Notes: generated by a model from the sequence alone, not told the origin. 64,000 nucleotides of DNA from Tenrec ecaudatus (GCF_050624435.1 NC_134541.1:6958983-7022982); one strand, 5' to 3'; numbered from the stretch's first letter, positions 44,016 to 56,015 are shown. Made by a program: numbers and translations.

Positions 44016-44476
44016 GTGTCCTTCAGAATCCCACAAGGTTGACCGCGAAGGTTTTATTATCCTGCCAAGTTCATCATTTAAAGGCACATGGCTGACAAAA
44101 ATAAATACCACCATTAAAGAAAGGAGGATTCTGTGCTCCAAGGCCAAGGGATTGACTATTTTGCCCCCGGAAACTTTGTTTCTGTAGCGGATACAATAGC
44201 TCTCTATGTAGGCTCGGAACCATGTGATAACCCTAGCATTTTATTTGCTAGAGCTGGCTTTTGGAAGATGATTATTCTTCATAAAGCCAAGGCTGTTTTC
44301 TGTCTGGCTTCTGGACATGTACTGGCACTTTATGTGAATTTGCCCTCGCTTTGAGATGATTGAATGAACTCCTACTCACAACAAAGCCTTCATCACTTGC
44401 TGCAGCTTTGAAGTCAATGAAAGAGTCTTAGAGCCTAGCATGAAAGGAAGGCGAAATAAGCACTGTATGCACCTGT
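44016..44476. other. unassigned, repeat-free sequence
   Basis: AT-rich unique-looking DNA; listed as a possible conserved non-coding element only because it lacks repeats. Confidence 0.3.
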
Positions 44477-44663
44477 TGCCACATAACGGTTATGCACCGG
44501 GCTGCTAATCCCAAGGTGAGGAGTTTGAAATCACCAGCTGCTCTTCCTCCAGAGAAATACTCTGGTAAAGAGTTACCATCTCAGAAACCCACAGGAACAG
44601 TTCTACCATGTCCTGTAGGGTCCTGTACGCAATGAATGTCATTGAGTGGATGGCGGTGAGTTG
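44477..44663 (+). repeat. AfroSINE copy
   Basis: GGTTATGCACCGGGCTGCTAA head to 'GAATGTCATTGAGTGGATGG' tail. Confidence 0.82.
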
Positions 44664-45478
44664 AGAGCCTGTTGCAATTTATCTACCAGCTTGATTGAAA
44701 GACACTTAGGAATGGATCTCATTTACAGCCCAGGACTGCCAGTTGTTAGTTATGAGTTGAACTTTTCTTTGTTTGCCAAAATGTGCCCTGAGCTGGCTGA
44801 GTACTGAGATTTGCCAGCGGTAAGTCTCACCACGGAGAGTCCCTTCCATGGGAGCTGTAATGAGGTTTTCCTGATTTAAAGTTCAGGTTGATGTGCAGCA
44901 TGGACATAGGCTACCTCAAAACCATTTGTACTCATTGAGTGCTTCCTTAGCATCTGCAGAAAGTTCGCTGATAATCTTTTGAAGCTTTACTTCCAAATTC
45001 ATTGGCCTCATTAGCTTTTCCTGGTGGTCAGTGGCAAGTTTGGTTAGACAGTGTGACCAAAGTTGAGTTCCAGGCAATGGCTGCCTCTTTGAAAGCCTCC
45101 TTTTGAATTGTTTGCACCTACCTGGGAATCAGACTTGTACTTGGGGGCTTTGAAAATTGAGGAGAAAAATTCCATTGTCTTTCAATTCTAGCTTTTCTTG
45201 AACTTTTTTTTGAGTCCCTTCATATTTAATGGCACCTTTCCTTATTCCATTTATGTAAAGATCCAAAATATCTTATATACAAAAGCATACAAGCTTAATG
45301 GAGGAGCACGTTTTTTTGTGTGTATTTTCTAGAGCCTGTGTTTATGAAATGCTGTCACTTGAGAATGGAAGCAGAAGAGCTCATGGACTATATTGAGTGT
45401 GGGAAGCCGGAAGTGTCCAATGCTATTCATTCAGTCAATTTTCTAAAGGGAGATATGTCCAGAAGCAAGCATCAGTAG
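44664..45478. other. unassigned sequence
   Basis: AT-rich, no recognised repeat or exon. Confidence 0.35.
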
Positions 45479-45962
45479 TATGTTAGTTTTCTAAAGAAGA
45501 AAAACCAGTGCTGATTCATAGCAAGAAAATGGCTCGCACAATTGTAGAAGCACCAAGTCCAAGTCCAAGTTCATGGGCCAGATGTTAAACCAGAGGTTTT
45601 TTTTTTCTTGACTCCGGTGCTTATGCAGGCTGACCAATAAGGAAGCAGGAAGACCAACAAGGAAGATCACAGACTGGTGGATATAGCGGTGGATGAATCC
45701 AAGGTCAGCAGGCTAGGCTTGTGAATGCAGAGTCCAATGAATCCATGATCAGCAGGTCAGATGGAAGGCTGCTGATGGCAAGATGTCAGGCTGTTGGCTC
45801 AAGCCCACAGAACCAGCGATCAATGAACCAGATGCAAGATCCAGACCGGCAAGAAACAAACAAGCTCTCCACAGATTCTATTTATATAAGAAGGCCACAT
45901 CCCTGAGGAAACGTCCTTCTAATTGCCACAGGGCTGTGACCTGAGTCAGGGGATTACACTCT
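45479..45962 (-). mobile_element. MaLR-like LTR, another subfamily
   Basis: Plus strand TATGTTAGTTTTCTAAAGAAG start, repeated 'AAGTCCAAGTCCAAGTTCA', GGTCAGCAGGCTAGGC and CATCCCTGAGGAAACGTCC. The layout parallels families A and B but the body differs. It ends where a SINE half-copy begins. Confidence 0.6.
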
Positions 45963-45965
45963 TAA

Positions 45966-46094
45966 ACTCCCCAGGGAGAAAGATGAGGCTTTCTATTCTT
46001 GTCAAGAATTAGCAGTCTTGGAAATCCACAGGCACATTCTACCCTATCCCATAGGGTGGCTATAAGTTGGAATCAATTGGATTGCAGTGAGTTT
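45966..46094 (+). repeat. AfroSINE copy, 3' half
   Basis: GGGAGAAAGATGAGGCTTTC through GGCTATAAGTTGGAATC. Confidence 0.82.
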
Positions 46095-46592
46095 AACTTT
46101 TTGGGTTTTAATCTTCTTAAAGTGTTGAAAAGCAAGGATGTTACTTTGAGAATTAAGGTACACCTGATCCCAGCCATGGTATTTTCAGTAACCTTGTATG
46201 ATGTGAGAGTTGGATACTGAGTAAGAAAGACCAAAGAAGAATTGATGCACTTGGATTATGGTGCTGGAAGAGAACGTTGAATGCCAAAAGGGCAGACAAA
46301 TCTGTCTTGGAAGAAACACAGGTAGGATACTCCTTAGACGCAAGGAGGGCAAGATTCGGCTCACACACTTTGGGCGTGTTGTCAGGAGGGACGAGGTCCT
46401 GAGAAGGACACCATGCTTGATCAAGTAGAGGGACAGAAGAGAGGAAGACCCTCGAGGGATCGACACATCGACTGCAATAGCGGGTTCAAGCGTAAGAACA
46501 ATTGTGAGGATGGTGCAGGACTGGGCAGTGTTTCGTTTTGTTGAAGAGTCAGTATGGGTCGGAGCTGACTTGACGGCACCTAACAACAATCT
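46095..46592 (+). mobile_element. RTE (BovB-like) LINE 3' coding fragment
   Basis: Frames with stops retain the C-terminal RTE reverse-transcriptase segment (a VLKSKDVTLRIKV stretch, then an ELWCWRR-equivalent region and a GRLDGT end) and the terminus CTGACTTGACGGCACC-TAACAACAA. Most complete RTE 3' end in the window. Confidence 0.82.
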
Positions 46593-46914
46593 CACCTAAC
46601 AACAATCTCCCCTCAACTCCTTGGCTGCTCTCAGTTGATTCCATCAGGAAGTCGATTGCGTTATGTTAGGTCACATCATGGGGGATCACTGACAAACTCC
46701 TGAGACTCCTGGCCCAACCATGTTGATATGAAACCCAACTATCACAATAGTCGTTCAAAGTAGATCCCTTGGCTTTTTATTAAAGTGCAAACCACTGACT
46801 CTGCATATACTGCAGTGATCTCTAGTTAAAGCCTCCGGGATGCATGCATGTGTTCTTTGGCTGTGTCCATACTCATAAATTATTTGTTATTTATTGAATC
46901 TTTTATTTGTCCAC
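46593..46914. other. unassigned sequence
   Basis: No recognised feature. Confidence 0.35.
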
Positions 46915-47035
46915 TCCATCCTTCATGTTCCTTCATTCAGTCAACAAACAGTTTCTAAGCGTGTCTGGGGCCGAGACATACTGGAAATAAAGGGATGGAC
47001 ACAATTGTTGGACCTGTTGCCTGCCTACCAACGAT
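46915..47035 (-). mobile_element. L2 LINE 3' fragment
   Basis: TTCATTCAGTCAACAAACAG.. and GACATACTGGAAATAAAGGG follow the antisense L2 end. Confidence 0.58.
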
Positions 47036-48900
47036 CACCTAGTCTTGTTCCGGAGCCTGGCATCATAGTGGGAAGGGCTATCCCAGGAGCCACATTGTGA
47101 TTGGTCTAACCCTGTCATGGCACCCCCCTCCTTTCTCCTTTCTGCCAATCATGGGACTGAATGTGGGTGGGGGGTGGGGTGGGGTGGGAGGGTGCACATG
47201 GTCAAGTTCTAGTCTCTGTACTACAGCATTGTCTGAGCTATTTGCAATTTGTTTCTTTTTTAGAAGGAGAAAAACAAGAAAGAAACAAGACCTGAGTTTC
47301 CTTTATTTCCCTGGTGCATTTTGGGAAAGAGGCAGTGCCTGGAGCACTTGTTCAACCCCTGTCCTAGAGCGGGAAAGCGAAGCTCCAGGTGGTCCAGAAG
47401 GATGGTCCAGTGGTAGTCTTTCCAAGCATTTACCTTGACTGGGAACTGGCTGGGAAGTTCTCCTGGTTGATGAAGTGGCACCAATGTTAGGTGCCATCTC
47501 TTAGGTGGTCGTGAGATGATACCGCCAAACATGGAATGAGATGTTCAGTTTGTCGGTGGTGTCAAGTGCATGGTGAAATGTGTGTGTTGGGCTAAGATCA
47601 CACGGTTCAAATTCCTGTGAACAGACATCTAGCTCTATGTCCTTGACGGCTCCAAACCTCCATTTCTTTTCTGTTGAAAAAGGGTAACAATGGCCCTGGC
47701 CTTAGGGGCTGCTATGGGGTGAAATGTGGCAATCCTTCTCCAGGAAGGGAGAGGCTCTGGGTGTCCAGAGGGCCTGTGGCAGGTGGGCTTCCTGAGGCTG
47801 CCGGGCCCTGGCAGTTCCCCGGACAGGAAATGCACGAGTGTGTGGAAATACTGAATGGAGACAACATCACAATCTCTGAATAAAAACAAACCTGTGCTTC
47901 TTCACTCGGAGGCTCTGTTTAAGTTTCTCAGGGGGCTTAGGCCAGGGGTTCTTAGCTGGAGGAGACTTTGTCCCTTTAGGGACATTTAGCAGTATCTGGG
48001 GCATTTGGGGTTTTCCCAACGGGGGAGAGGCGGAGGTCGACTGGTGTCCGATCAGCTGAGGGTGCTGACAAAGTAGAGGTGCGATAGCTCTTTCCTCCCA
48101 CAGAGCCACCAGGTGGTTTGACCCTCCCACCTTTGGGTTAGCAGCTGAGTCAACGGGGTTTCTCAAATAGCCACACCATCTGGTGTCAGGTGAGGGAGCC
48201 TGGACAGAGTTCCTGATGTTAGCTAGCAGCTTCTCAACCTTGAAAGCAGGGAGCTGGGGCCTACTCACCTGGAAAGATGCCCACACTGCATCTTAGACTT
48301 GTAAATTCACCAGATGCTCTGGTGGTCAATTTACCAGCTCAGCTTCTCCTCGGATCAAATACTCCTTTAGGCCTGGGATTTGCTGTAATTAAAACCCAAG
48401 GAGATTGAAATTTGTTTTCTCCTTGTTGGAGAAAAGCACACTCGATGCATGATTCGCATATTGCAATGAACCATGAAGTCCCTGACATGCTTCTCTTTGG
48501 CTTTTGCATGCTCCGTGATTCCCCCCTTGACTGCTTCCCCTCACCCGCTTATTTCTCAGTCTCCACTGACAGCTGAACTGCTCAAGAGCAGCTGGAGAGG
48601 CCCTCGGAACTGGCTGTGGGGATGGCAGAGGGGTAAGAGTGTTGGAGAGGGAGACACTGACGAGCGACACCATCACTCACAAGTCTTTCCATCCAGGGAC
48701 CAGAGAGGAACTGGGGTGAGAGAAGTTGCCTTTCCATTTGGAAGGCTGCTCATCACGTAGGGAATATACTTCACAAGATGTTTTCTCAGCATTCGGCTCA
48801 GAGCAAACTGACTCTCTGTGCCAGAGACTGCAAGCTTGCCATTCCCGATCTCTACTGTCCCTTCTCCCATAAATCCAGGAAAATGGCACATGGCCACCCC
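47036..48900. other. mostly unassigned sequence
   Basis: Contains a G-run tract (47163-47193), a MIR-like trace near 47650-47700 and an AfroSINE patch at about 48105-48150. No exon evidence. Confidence 0.35.
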
Positions 48901-48998
48901 GAGCCCTGGCGGTGCAATGTTTTAAGTACCAGACTGTAATGGAAAGGTGGGGGGTTCAAACCTATTTAATGGCTTCGCAGGAGAAAGATTGCGCAAGA
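48901..48998 (+). repeat. AfroSINE copy, 5' part
   Basis: GAGCCCTGGCGGTGCAATG through GGAGAAAGATTGCGC; the likely remainder is at 49195-49305, beyond an inverted copy. Confidence 0.75.
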
Positions 48999-48999
48999 T

Positions 49000-49190
49000 A
49001 ACCCATTGCTATTGAATTGATTCCAAATCTTAGTGACGCTATAGGACAGAGGAGAACTTCCCCATAGGGCTTTTAAGACTGTAATCTTGACAGAAGCAGA
49101 CTGTTGCATCCTTCTGTAAGCAGAAGGTGGGTTTGAACTATCAATCTTTGTTGAGTAACTGAGCTCTTAAACCAGGGCACCACTGGGAAC
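49000..49190 (-). repeat. AfroSINE copy, nested in an opposite copy
   Basis: Tail CCCATTGCTATTGAATTGATTCC to head CACCACTGGGAACTCC in reverse order. Confidence 0.78.
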
Positions 49191-49194
49191 TCCT

Positions 49195-49305
49195 TCTGGG
49201 GATATTATTGCCTGGAAAGCCCTACGGAGCAGTTTTACCGGCCACGTGGGGTTATGATGAGTTGAAAATAGGCTCAGCTGCACCTTACAACAACGGCTCA
49301 GAGTA
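49195..49305 (+). repeat. AfroSINE copy, 3' part
   Basis: TGGAAAGCCCTACGGAGCAG to GGTTATGATGAGTTGAAAAT and a CAACAAC end. Confidence 0.65.
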
Positions 49306-50105
49306 ATTACTGGTACGGGCTCCCTTGCAGCTGGGTGTGTCCTTGTAATAAATTCTGGCCAGCAGGAAGGGTATGGAACTTCCAGCAATTTTTCCAAAGG
49401 GTGACCAGTGAATGCCCGACCTATGCCTTTAGTCTTTCCTCCCTCCTACTTCCTGCAAACAACTGTGGTAGCTGGATCCCTGACCAACCCCTTGGACCAT
49501 GAGGACTAAGGCTACAGCCCGGACAGCAGTCCCGAGAGAACCTGGGCTCCTGCAGACGTACTGGCACAGCGTCGAAGACTTCCTTGAGAATGTGATGTCG
49601 CTCTAGGTGGTTTTATTCTTGTTTCCCGTCACGCTCGGCAAAATGCCATCCTAGCTGCACAGACCAAGGGAACACAGCTCCCATCTTGATCCCTTCCACT
49701 CTAGAGTCTATTTTTGTCAAGGAAGAAACTCACGGCTTTTAGAAGTGGGCCTCAGAGAGGCTCGGGGCTGCTGTCAAAGGAAATTGCCTTCGAAATGTCA
49801 GCGAAGAGGGACATCTTGAACTCTGCACAAAGTCAATACCCAAGGAATGTGTTAGTGCCATGAGGGGTGATTCAGGGCAAAGAAAACAACCACTGGGCAC
49901 TTACCAGGATCCTGGAACTCTGCTGGGCTTAGTGGGAACCGGGGACGAGGAGAGTCGTGGTCACAGTGAACAATGATAGAAATAGACCAAGGCAATGGTT
50001 TTTCATATCATTAAAAGAGAAGTCTTTAATCCAAGAAAAATTAGTTCTTATGATGTGGCCCTCATGAAGTGATCACTAAAGATATGGGTGCTCTAGCAAA
50101 GTGTG
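49306..50105. other. unassigned sequence
   Basis: Unique-looking, no exon evidence. Confidence 0.35.
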
Positions 50106-50309
50106 AACAAACCAAAACCAAATCAAACCCAAACCCCAAACCAAACCCAAACCCAAACCCAAAACCAAACCAAACCCAAACCCCAAACCCAAACAGATGC
50201 GCTGCCATCAAGTAGACTCTGACTCACAGTGACTGTATAGGACAGGGTCTGGTGATTTCAAGCTGCTGATTGCAGCCCAGTGTACAACCACTATGCCACC
50301 AGGGCTCCT
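50106..50309 (-). repeat. AfroSINE copy with expanded (AAACCC)n tail
   Basis: About 90 bases of AAACC/AAACCC/AAACCCC units precede the conserved 3' block GCGCTGCCATCAAGTAGACTC; ends at CCACCAGGGCTCC. The minus strand of the tail is runs of GGG separated by TTT. Confidence 0.9.
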
Positions 50310-51039
50310 CGTGGTGAAGAAAGGCTTGTCTTAAAACCAGCATCTGTCTAAGTAAGACATCAGCTAAATCCTCAAGGAAGAGACACACCAGCTTGTGTGA
50401 GCTAAGGATTGTAAATAAAATCCAAGACCAGAGGAGGGACTAGTGTTAGAGCTTAAATTCTGAGAACCCAGTTTGTAGAAGACTAGAAATGAAAGCTAAA
50501 GTCCAAAATTCATTTGCAACATTCCCATTGGATTAAGCCTCCAGTGAATTTCCTCTGACCAGGGACCGGGGATGTGAATCGCCTTGCTTGCAGACAGAAT
50601 ACATTGGAAAGGGGACTAAAGCAGATGTAATTAGGTTAAAATTTAATACTTAATCATTTGTTCTCCCTTTTGACTCAATTAAAATTTGTCCTAGCTTTTA
50701 TTAATTTCTGCTTTCTCTCTGATTAAGGTTTTTGTTTGTTTTTGTTAACGGTTGTTGGCTGTCTCTGGGAGAGATCAAGCCAGGTTAGGAGGAAGATAGG
50801 CCAGCTCAGAAGATTATGGCAACTGCAACTTGAGAGTCCAAGGGGGTAACCTTGATAGACTTTTCTCCAAGGCCACACGACAATCACAGGGGCTTTTGAT
50901 GGAAATTTTAAAATAAAGTAGTGTTAAAAAGGCTAGGAAAGTAGCACCAGGGATTCCTCCCACCCCCATCAAGACAATGCTCTTGCTCCTTCTTCAAGTG
51001 TAGCAAGAGCTGTCCTGTGCAAGAACAAAAAATCATATC
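50310..51039. other. unassigned AT-rich sequence
   Basis: 50590-50730 is rich in TAATTA-like motifs and repeat-free. Confidence 0.35.
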
Positions 51040-51675
51040 ATGTGAATGAGGGGGAGTGCAGATTGGAGACCCAAAGCCCATCTGTGGGTAATGGAACATC
51101 CCCTTACAGAAGGGTCGTGGGGAGGAGATGAGCCAGTCAGGGTGCAGTGTAGCAACGATGAAACATACAACTTTCCTCTAATTTTTAAATGCTTCCTTCC
51201 CCCCACTATCATGATCCCAATTCTACCTTACAAATCTGGCTAGACCAGAGGATGTACACTGGTACAGATAGGAACTGGAAGCACAGGGAATCCAGGACAG
51301 ATGATCCCTTCAGGAGCAGTGGTGAGAGTGGCGATATTGGCAGAGTGGGGTAAAAAAAGGAGAACCAATTATAAGGATCTACCTATAACCTCCTCCCTGG
51401 GGGATAGACAACAGAAAAGTGGGTGAAGGGAGGGAGGTGTCAGACAGTGTAAGACATGACAAAATAATAATTTATAAATTATCAAGGGTTCATGAGGGAG
51501 GGAGCTGGAGGGAGGGAGGAGAAAATGAGGAGCTGATACCAAGGGCTTAAGTGGAGAGCAAATGTTTTGAGAATGATGAGGGCAGCAAATGTGCAAATGT
51601 GCACGACACAATGAATGTATGTATGTGTGGATTGTGATGAGAGTTGTATGAACCCCCCAATAAAATGATTTAAAA
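51040..51675 (+). mobile_element. LINE 3' region, L1-like
   Basis: From GGGGGAGTGCAGATTGGAG to CCCCCCAATAAAATGATTT and poly(A). Its AATAAA is the LINE's own poly(A) signal. The cleanest of the four long copies. Confidence 0.82.
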
Positions 51676-52185
51676 AAGAATGTTGGGGAGCCTTACCTCA
51701 CTCACCCTGCAGTCCCGATCATATCCGTTCAGTCTTTTTTGTTCCCCAAACTCAAAGGACATTGCAAGGGGTCCTGACACGAGTCCCCTGAGGATGGCCA
51801 GACCACCACTTTGTCGTGGTGTCACTTAGAGTGCCGAGCTGTTCCGGGAAAGAATAGAGGGATTCAAACACCGCCTTCCGAAGTGTGTGGACCTAGATGG
51901 AGGAAATGTCGAGAAACAACAGCTTCACATTTTGATAATGTTACTTAATAAAAGTTTCTGTGATTTCGTATCACCGCTTGTCTATCAGTTTGTTGACTGT
52001 GATGGTTTGTGTGTTGCCGGGATGCTGCACGCTATGTCATTGACAGATTACAGAGAAGGAATAGGCTGTCCGCTTATGAGCGATTAGCTACTGAAAACCT
52101 TACGAACTGAAACGGAATATGAAGATAAGCTCCTCAGGTCGGAAACCAAAACCAAACCAAACTCACTGCCAGCGAGTCAATTCTG
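51676..52185. other. unassigned, with a possible transposase-like trace
   Basis: A plus-strand frame near 51850-51910 contains KCVDLDGGNVEK, reminiscent of the C-terminus of mariner-type transposases, followed by AATAAAAG. The similarity is too short to assign. Confidence 0.25.
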
Positions 52186-52189
52186 GGAT

Positions 52190-53282
52190 AGGATCTCATC
52201 TTAATTTGGATCCATAATCAATGCTCATGAAAGCAATAGTCAAAAAGAAAAAATCAAAGGATGGATTGCCGTGGGCAAATCTTCTTCACAAGACCTCTGT
52301 GAAGTGTTGAAGAGCAGGGATATCACTTTGAAGACCAAGGTGTGCCTGACTCAAGTTAGGACATTTTCAGCAGCCGCAGGTTCGTGTGAACATTGAACAT
52401 TGATGGAGACCGTGAGGAGAATTATGGTGTCAGTAAAGAGTACTGAACACACCCCAGCGTGCCAGAAGCACAAACATGTGTTTTTTGAAAGAAGATCCAG
52501 CATGCTTCCTAGAGGGGGCTGAGGCTTTGTCTCATGCAGTTTGGACAGGTTATCAGGAGAAACCAGCCTCTGGAAAAGGAAGGATACCTGTGTCAGTCTG
52601 GGTCCTTTAGAGAAACAAATCCCCAGAAGCTCATGTATAAGAGAGAGTTTTATATAAAGGGTAAGGGCACATCAAGAAAACATCCCAATCCAGTGCTGCC
52701 CAAGCCCACAAGTCCAACATTAACCCATATGTCCGACACCAATCCACAAAGTTCTCCTCCATCTCACAAAACAGAGGCAATGATGTCAACTGCAGGAGGA
52801 AAGCTGAGTCAGTAGCTCAGTGTTGTCAGGGGTCTCCACATGGCTGCACCAGCACCCAGGACTGCATCGGCGTAGGTCCATGTGGCTTCTCAGGGTTGTC
52901 TTGCAGGAAGCGAAGCTTGCCAGCTAAAGCAGGGAACTGGCTAAGGCAGCTGCACCCTGGTGTGACCATCACAACACAAGAGACCCGAGAACTAGAAAGG
53001 CGAGGCTCACCGAGTCATCTATCCCTCCCCCCTTCAATTAACCCCACATGTGTTTATCGGCCAGGTTGGCACAATAAACTCACTACCTCAGCATCATTCT
53101 TGGCAAAGTTGAAGGGCAGCGAAGAGGAGGAAGACCTTCAGGGAGATGGATGGACACAGTGACTGCAGCAGTGAACTCCAGCAAAACAACAGGGTGAGTA
53201 GGTTGTCACCAGTGCTCTGTCTTGTGCACAGGGTCGCTATGAGACAGAACCTACTTGGCAGCACCTAATGACAACAACAAAC
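52190..53282 (+). mobile_element. RTE LINE fragment split by an LTR
   Basis: 'TTTGGATCCATAATCAATGC' to GAAACCAGCCTCTGGAAAAGG (52588), LTR, then GAAGGGCAGCGAAGAGG to TAATGACAACAACAAAC. Parallel to the 2190-3407 copy. Confidence 0.8.
52589..53090 (-). mobile_element. solo LTR, MaLR-like (family B), nested in RTE
   Basis: 502 bp, plus strand TGTGTCAGTCTGGG..AACTCACTACCTCA. Same family as 2222-2739. Flanks ATACC/GCATC do not give a clear duplication. Confidence 0.85.
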
Positions 53283-53415
53283 AAAAACAACAGCATGATT
53301 TTCCAGCAAGGCTTTTTGGCTCACTCTCAAGTGTTATGTGACTCCAGGTTGTAGAAAATGGATGGAAAACCAACAGCTTGTTTCCAATGAAATACAATTA
53401 ATTATTGCTCTAGGC

Positions 53416-53625
53416 CAGCGGTACCCAACCTGGGGTTTGAGGCCCCTTTGGGGGGTCGAACGACCCTTTCACAGGGGTCACCTAAGACCATATTTCTAAT
53501 GATCTTAGGAACCGAGATACCACTCCTCTACCTGTCTCCAGGTGGGTCCCCCCACATACGGGGGTCACCACCACATGAGGAACGGTATTAAAGGATCGCA
53601 GCAATCGGAAGGTTGAGAACCACTG
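53416..53625 (+). mobile_element. SPIN-like hAT MITE, 210 bp
   Basis: CAGCGGTACCCAACC and GGTTGAGAACCACTG ends with target duplication CTCTAGGC/TCCTAGGC. Retains the 'TTCTAATGATCTTAGGAACC' internal block deleted from the shorter copies. Confidence 0.93.
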
Positions 53626-53633
53626 TCCTAGGC

Positions 53634-55031
53634 CTTGTGCTCCTTTAAGATCTAGCTATTGTAGAACCTGCAAAAGGCAGAATCTGTGTAAGACAGAAAT
53701 CTATCAGAGACAAAAAACACAAAATAAAAACACTCGCAACAAAGATGCAACCAGCACTGAGTCAAAGGTGGAAGTCTCGTGATCCCTGGGAAAACCAGGC
53801 AGGCAGTCCCGCTGAGTTTAGGATCTCACAGGAACGAGCCTGACAACAGCAACTAGAAAGGTTTGATGGGAAATCGGAGGCCCGTGAGTGAGTTCTAACT
53901 CCTGCATCCCGAGGTCGGTTTCCATGGCTGTAACGCCATGAGGGCAGCCGGGCCCATGGGGGAGGGAGGACCTACTTTGCCAAGAAGGGCGAAGATGCCT
54001 GCAGAACCTCCACAATGTGGTCAAGGCCACCGAATTGTCCTGGTAGCAATTGCTGAATCACTCCCTCAACAACCATGAAAACAAAATGGGTTATAAAAAT
54101 GAATCATGCCTTCGGGATAGCGAGGACTTGTTATGTCTCTTTGTAAATTTATTCCAGCATCTCTGATTGCCTTGTGCGCGCGCGCCTGCGCTCTGAATTC
54201 CCCTTTCGATGGAAGGATGGTAACGGCTGGGTGGTTTCTTCAATTACGAATGAGACAAATAAAACCTGTGATGCACGTTGTTCCTTTTCCATCTGCGGGA
54301 GAGCCATAGTTTGAACAGCTGGGCTCTCTAGCAGAATGAGGACCCTGGAATGCTGGGCTCTGCTCTACCTTGGGCTGGGGCTGCGATCCTGCAGTGTCCA
54401 TGAAGTTGAATTATGGATGTTTTAGCTGAGATTTATCAGACCACACAAAGCACACCTATGCATGTTGGCAGCACACCACACGTACTTTCTGTTCCGTTTC
54501 CTTCTGCTTATGAGTCCATGAAGTCTTCCCCAAGCCACCAATCATAAGCCAAATATCCCACTGTGATAGTTCATTACCGCATGTTCGCCGTGGTCAAGGC
54601 ACAGCAACGATTTGCTGATTGTCACGTGCAGATCTGCCTGGATAGATGACTTCTCTGCTGTGGGCCAGGTTTAGATAATTTCAAGATAGATAAGCAACCC
54701 GGCGGTGGGGTATCCTTGAAGGGAACCTCTGGGTACACGCTGGAGAATTTATTTCTTCTTATTTTAAAGGTTTTTTTGGTTGTTGTGAATTAGATGAAGG
54801 CTTGCAGAGGAGAGCATTGGTCTTAAATTCAACAATCCCTTTGCATTTTGCTGCATTGCATCGCTGCAGTCTCATCAGTGCTAACACCACTCAGCCACCT
54901 CCTTCCTCCCTGTGTTTTCTGCTGCATGACCCCTCTCTCCTAACCCTTTGGAACTTTGTCTTTGGGCAAAGGCTGGCCCTTGATCACTAATGGTCGATTA
55001 TTCCAAGCGGTGCAGACCTCCCTATTATTAC
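53634..55031. other. unassigned, repeat-poor sequence
   Basis: Includes a GCGCGCGC run (54176-54185) and an AT-rich, unique-looking stretch at 54040-54330. No exon evidence. Confidence 0.35.
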
Positions 55032-55556
55032 TGTGGCAGTTACATGATCTCCTGTCAACTTGAGCGAAGGGGGAGAGTCTAGCCTTTCAATCAGGTCATA
55101 GCCAATCAGGTGTCTGTGTGGGCATGGCCTTCTCCTGAGGATTCTGGGAACTCCTGTCTTCTCTTCCCTGGAGGTAGGCCACATTCTCTGCTTCGTCTTC
55201 CTGCCGACAAGCCACATGGAGCTATGCTGATGGAGCTAGAGCCCTGGAGCTGGAGGAGCCCCATGGAGAGACCCAGGCAAATGCTGAGATGCTTCCACAG
55301 CCACTGGATCCACAAGACTTTCCACCCACTGGCCTGTGATCTTCCCACATTTGGAGTCATTGCATGGGTTGCATGAGTCTGAAGAGGAATTTATAGATTG
55401 TTATTGGACATATGAGCTAATATCGGACTTATGGAGTTGATCTGGACTGGGCTAGAATGTTTTCTTAATATACAATTACTCTTTGATATAGATGTCTCTA
55501 TTACACACATATGAGTGTCTCTGGATTTGTTTGTGTTGTCAACCCGGACTACCACA
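55032..55556 (+). mobile_element. solo LTR, MaLR-like (family A)
   Basis: TGTGGCAGTTACATGATC start and CCCGGACTACCACA end, with ATTAC at both edges (55027-55031 and 55556-55560, sharing one base with the end). Contains GGTGTCTGTGTGGGCATGGCC. Confidence 0.88.
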
Positions 55557-55573
55557 TTACTGCTCCCCTTATA

Positions 55574-55698
55574 GAGCTGCTCTGCAGGAGAAAGATGTGA
55601 CTTTCTACTCCTGTGAAGAGTAGAAACTCATAGAGGCAATTCCTGAGGGATTCCTGTAGAGTTCCGATGAGTTGACATCGACTTGATGGCAGTGAGGC
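55574..55698 (+). repeat. AfroSINE copy, 3' part
   Basis: GCAGGAGAAAGATGTGACTTTC to GAGTTGACATCGACTTGATGG. Confidence 0.78.
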
Positions 55699-55871
55699 TG
55701 TTCTTTAAAAAATAGTTTGGCTAAAGATTGAATCCTGGGAGTGATTTCAGTTCCACAGCTGAAGGCTAAGTAAGAACCATTGTTTCTGAGATTCCCTCAA
55801 TCCCTATCTGACACATAGGCCCAGGCTAACTTATGATTTTGAGTAGAATGCTTTTGCAGAAAGAGGGGTTT

Positions 55872-56015
55872 GGGTGAGAAGTTTGAAACCACCAGCGTCT
55901 GTGTTGGAGAAGATGAGGCTCCTGCTCTGTAAAGAGTTGGCGACTGAGAAACCCAGAGGGGCAGGTCTGCCCTGTGCTATGGGGGGTCCCTGCCCAGAAG
56001 AGTTTGGTTGTTGGT
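55872..56015 (+). repeat. AfroSINE copy, fragment
   Basis: GAAGTTTGAAACCACCAGCG, GAGAAACCCAGAGGGGCAGG. Confidence 0.72.

Noticed and set aside
50106..50195. Possible telomere-like or CRISPR-like repeat array
   Set aside because: The units are irregular AAACC/AAACCC and continue straight into a SINE 3' end; there are no spacers.
49306..51039. Exons of genes that neighbour MC3R in other mammals
   Set aside because: I saw no open frame or splice-flanked segment resembling any of them; in other mammals these genes lie farther away than this window reaches.
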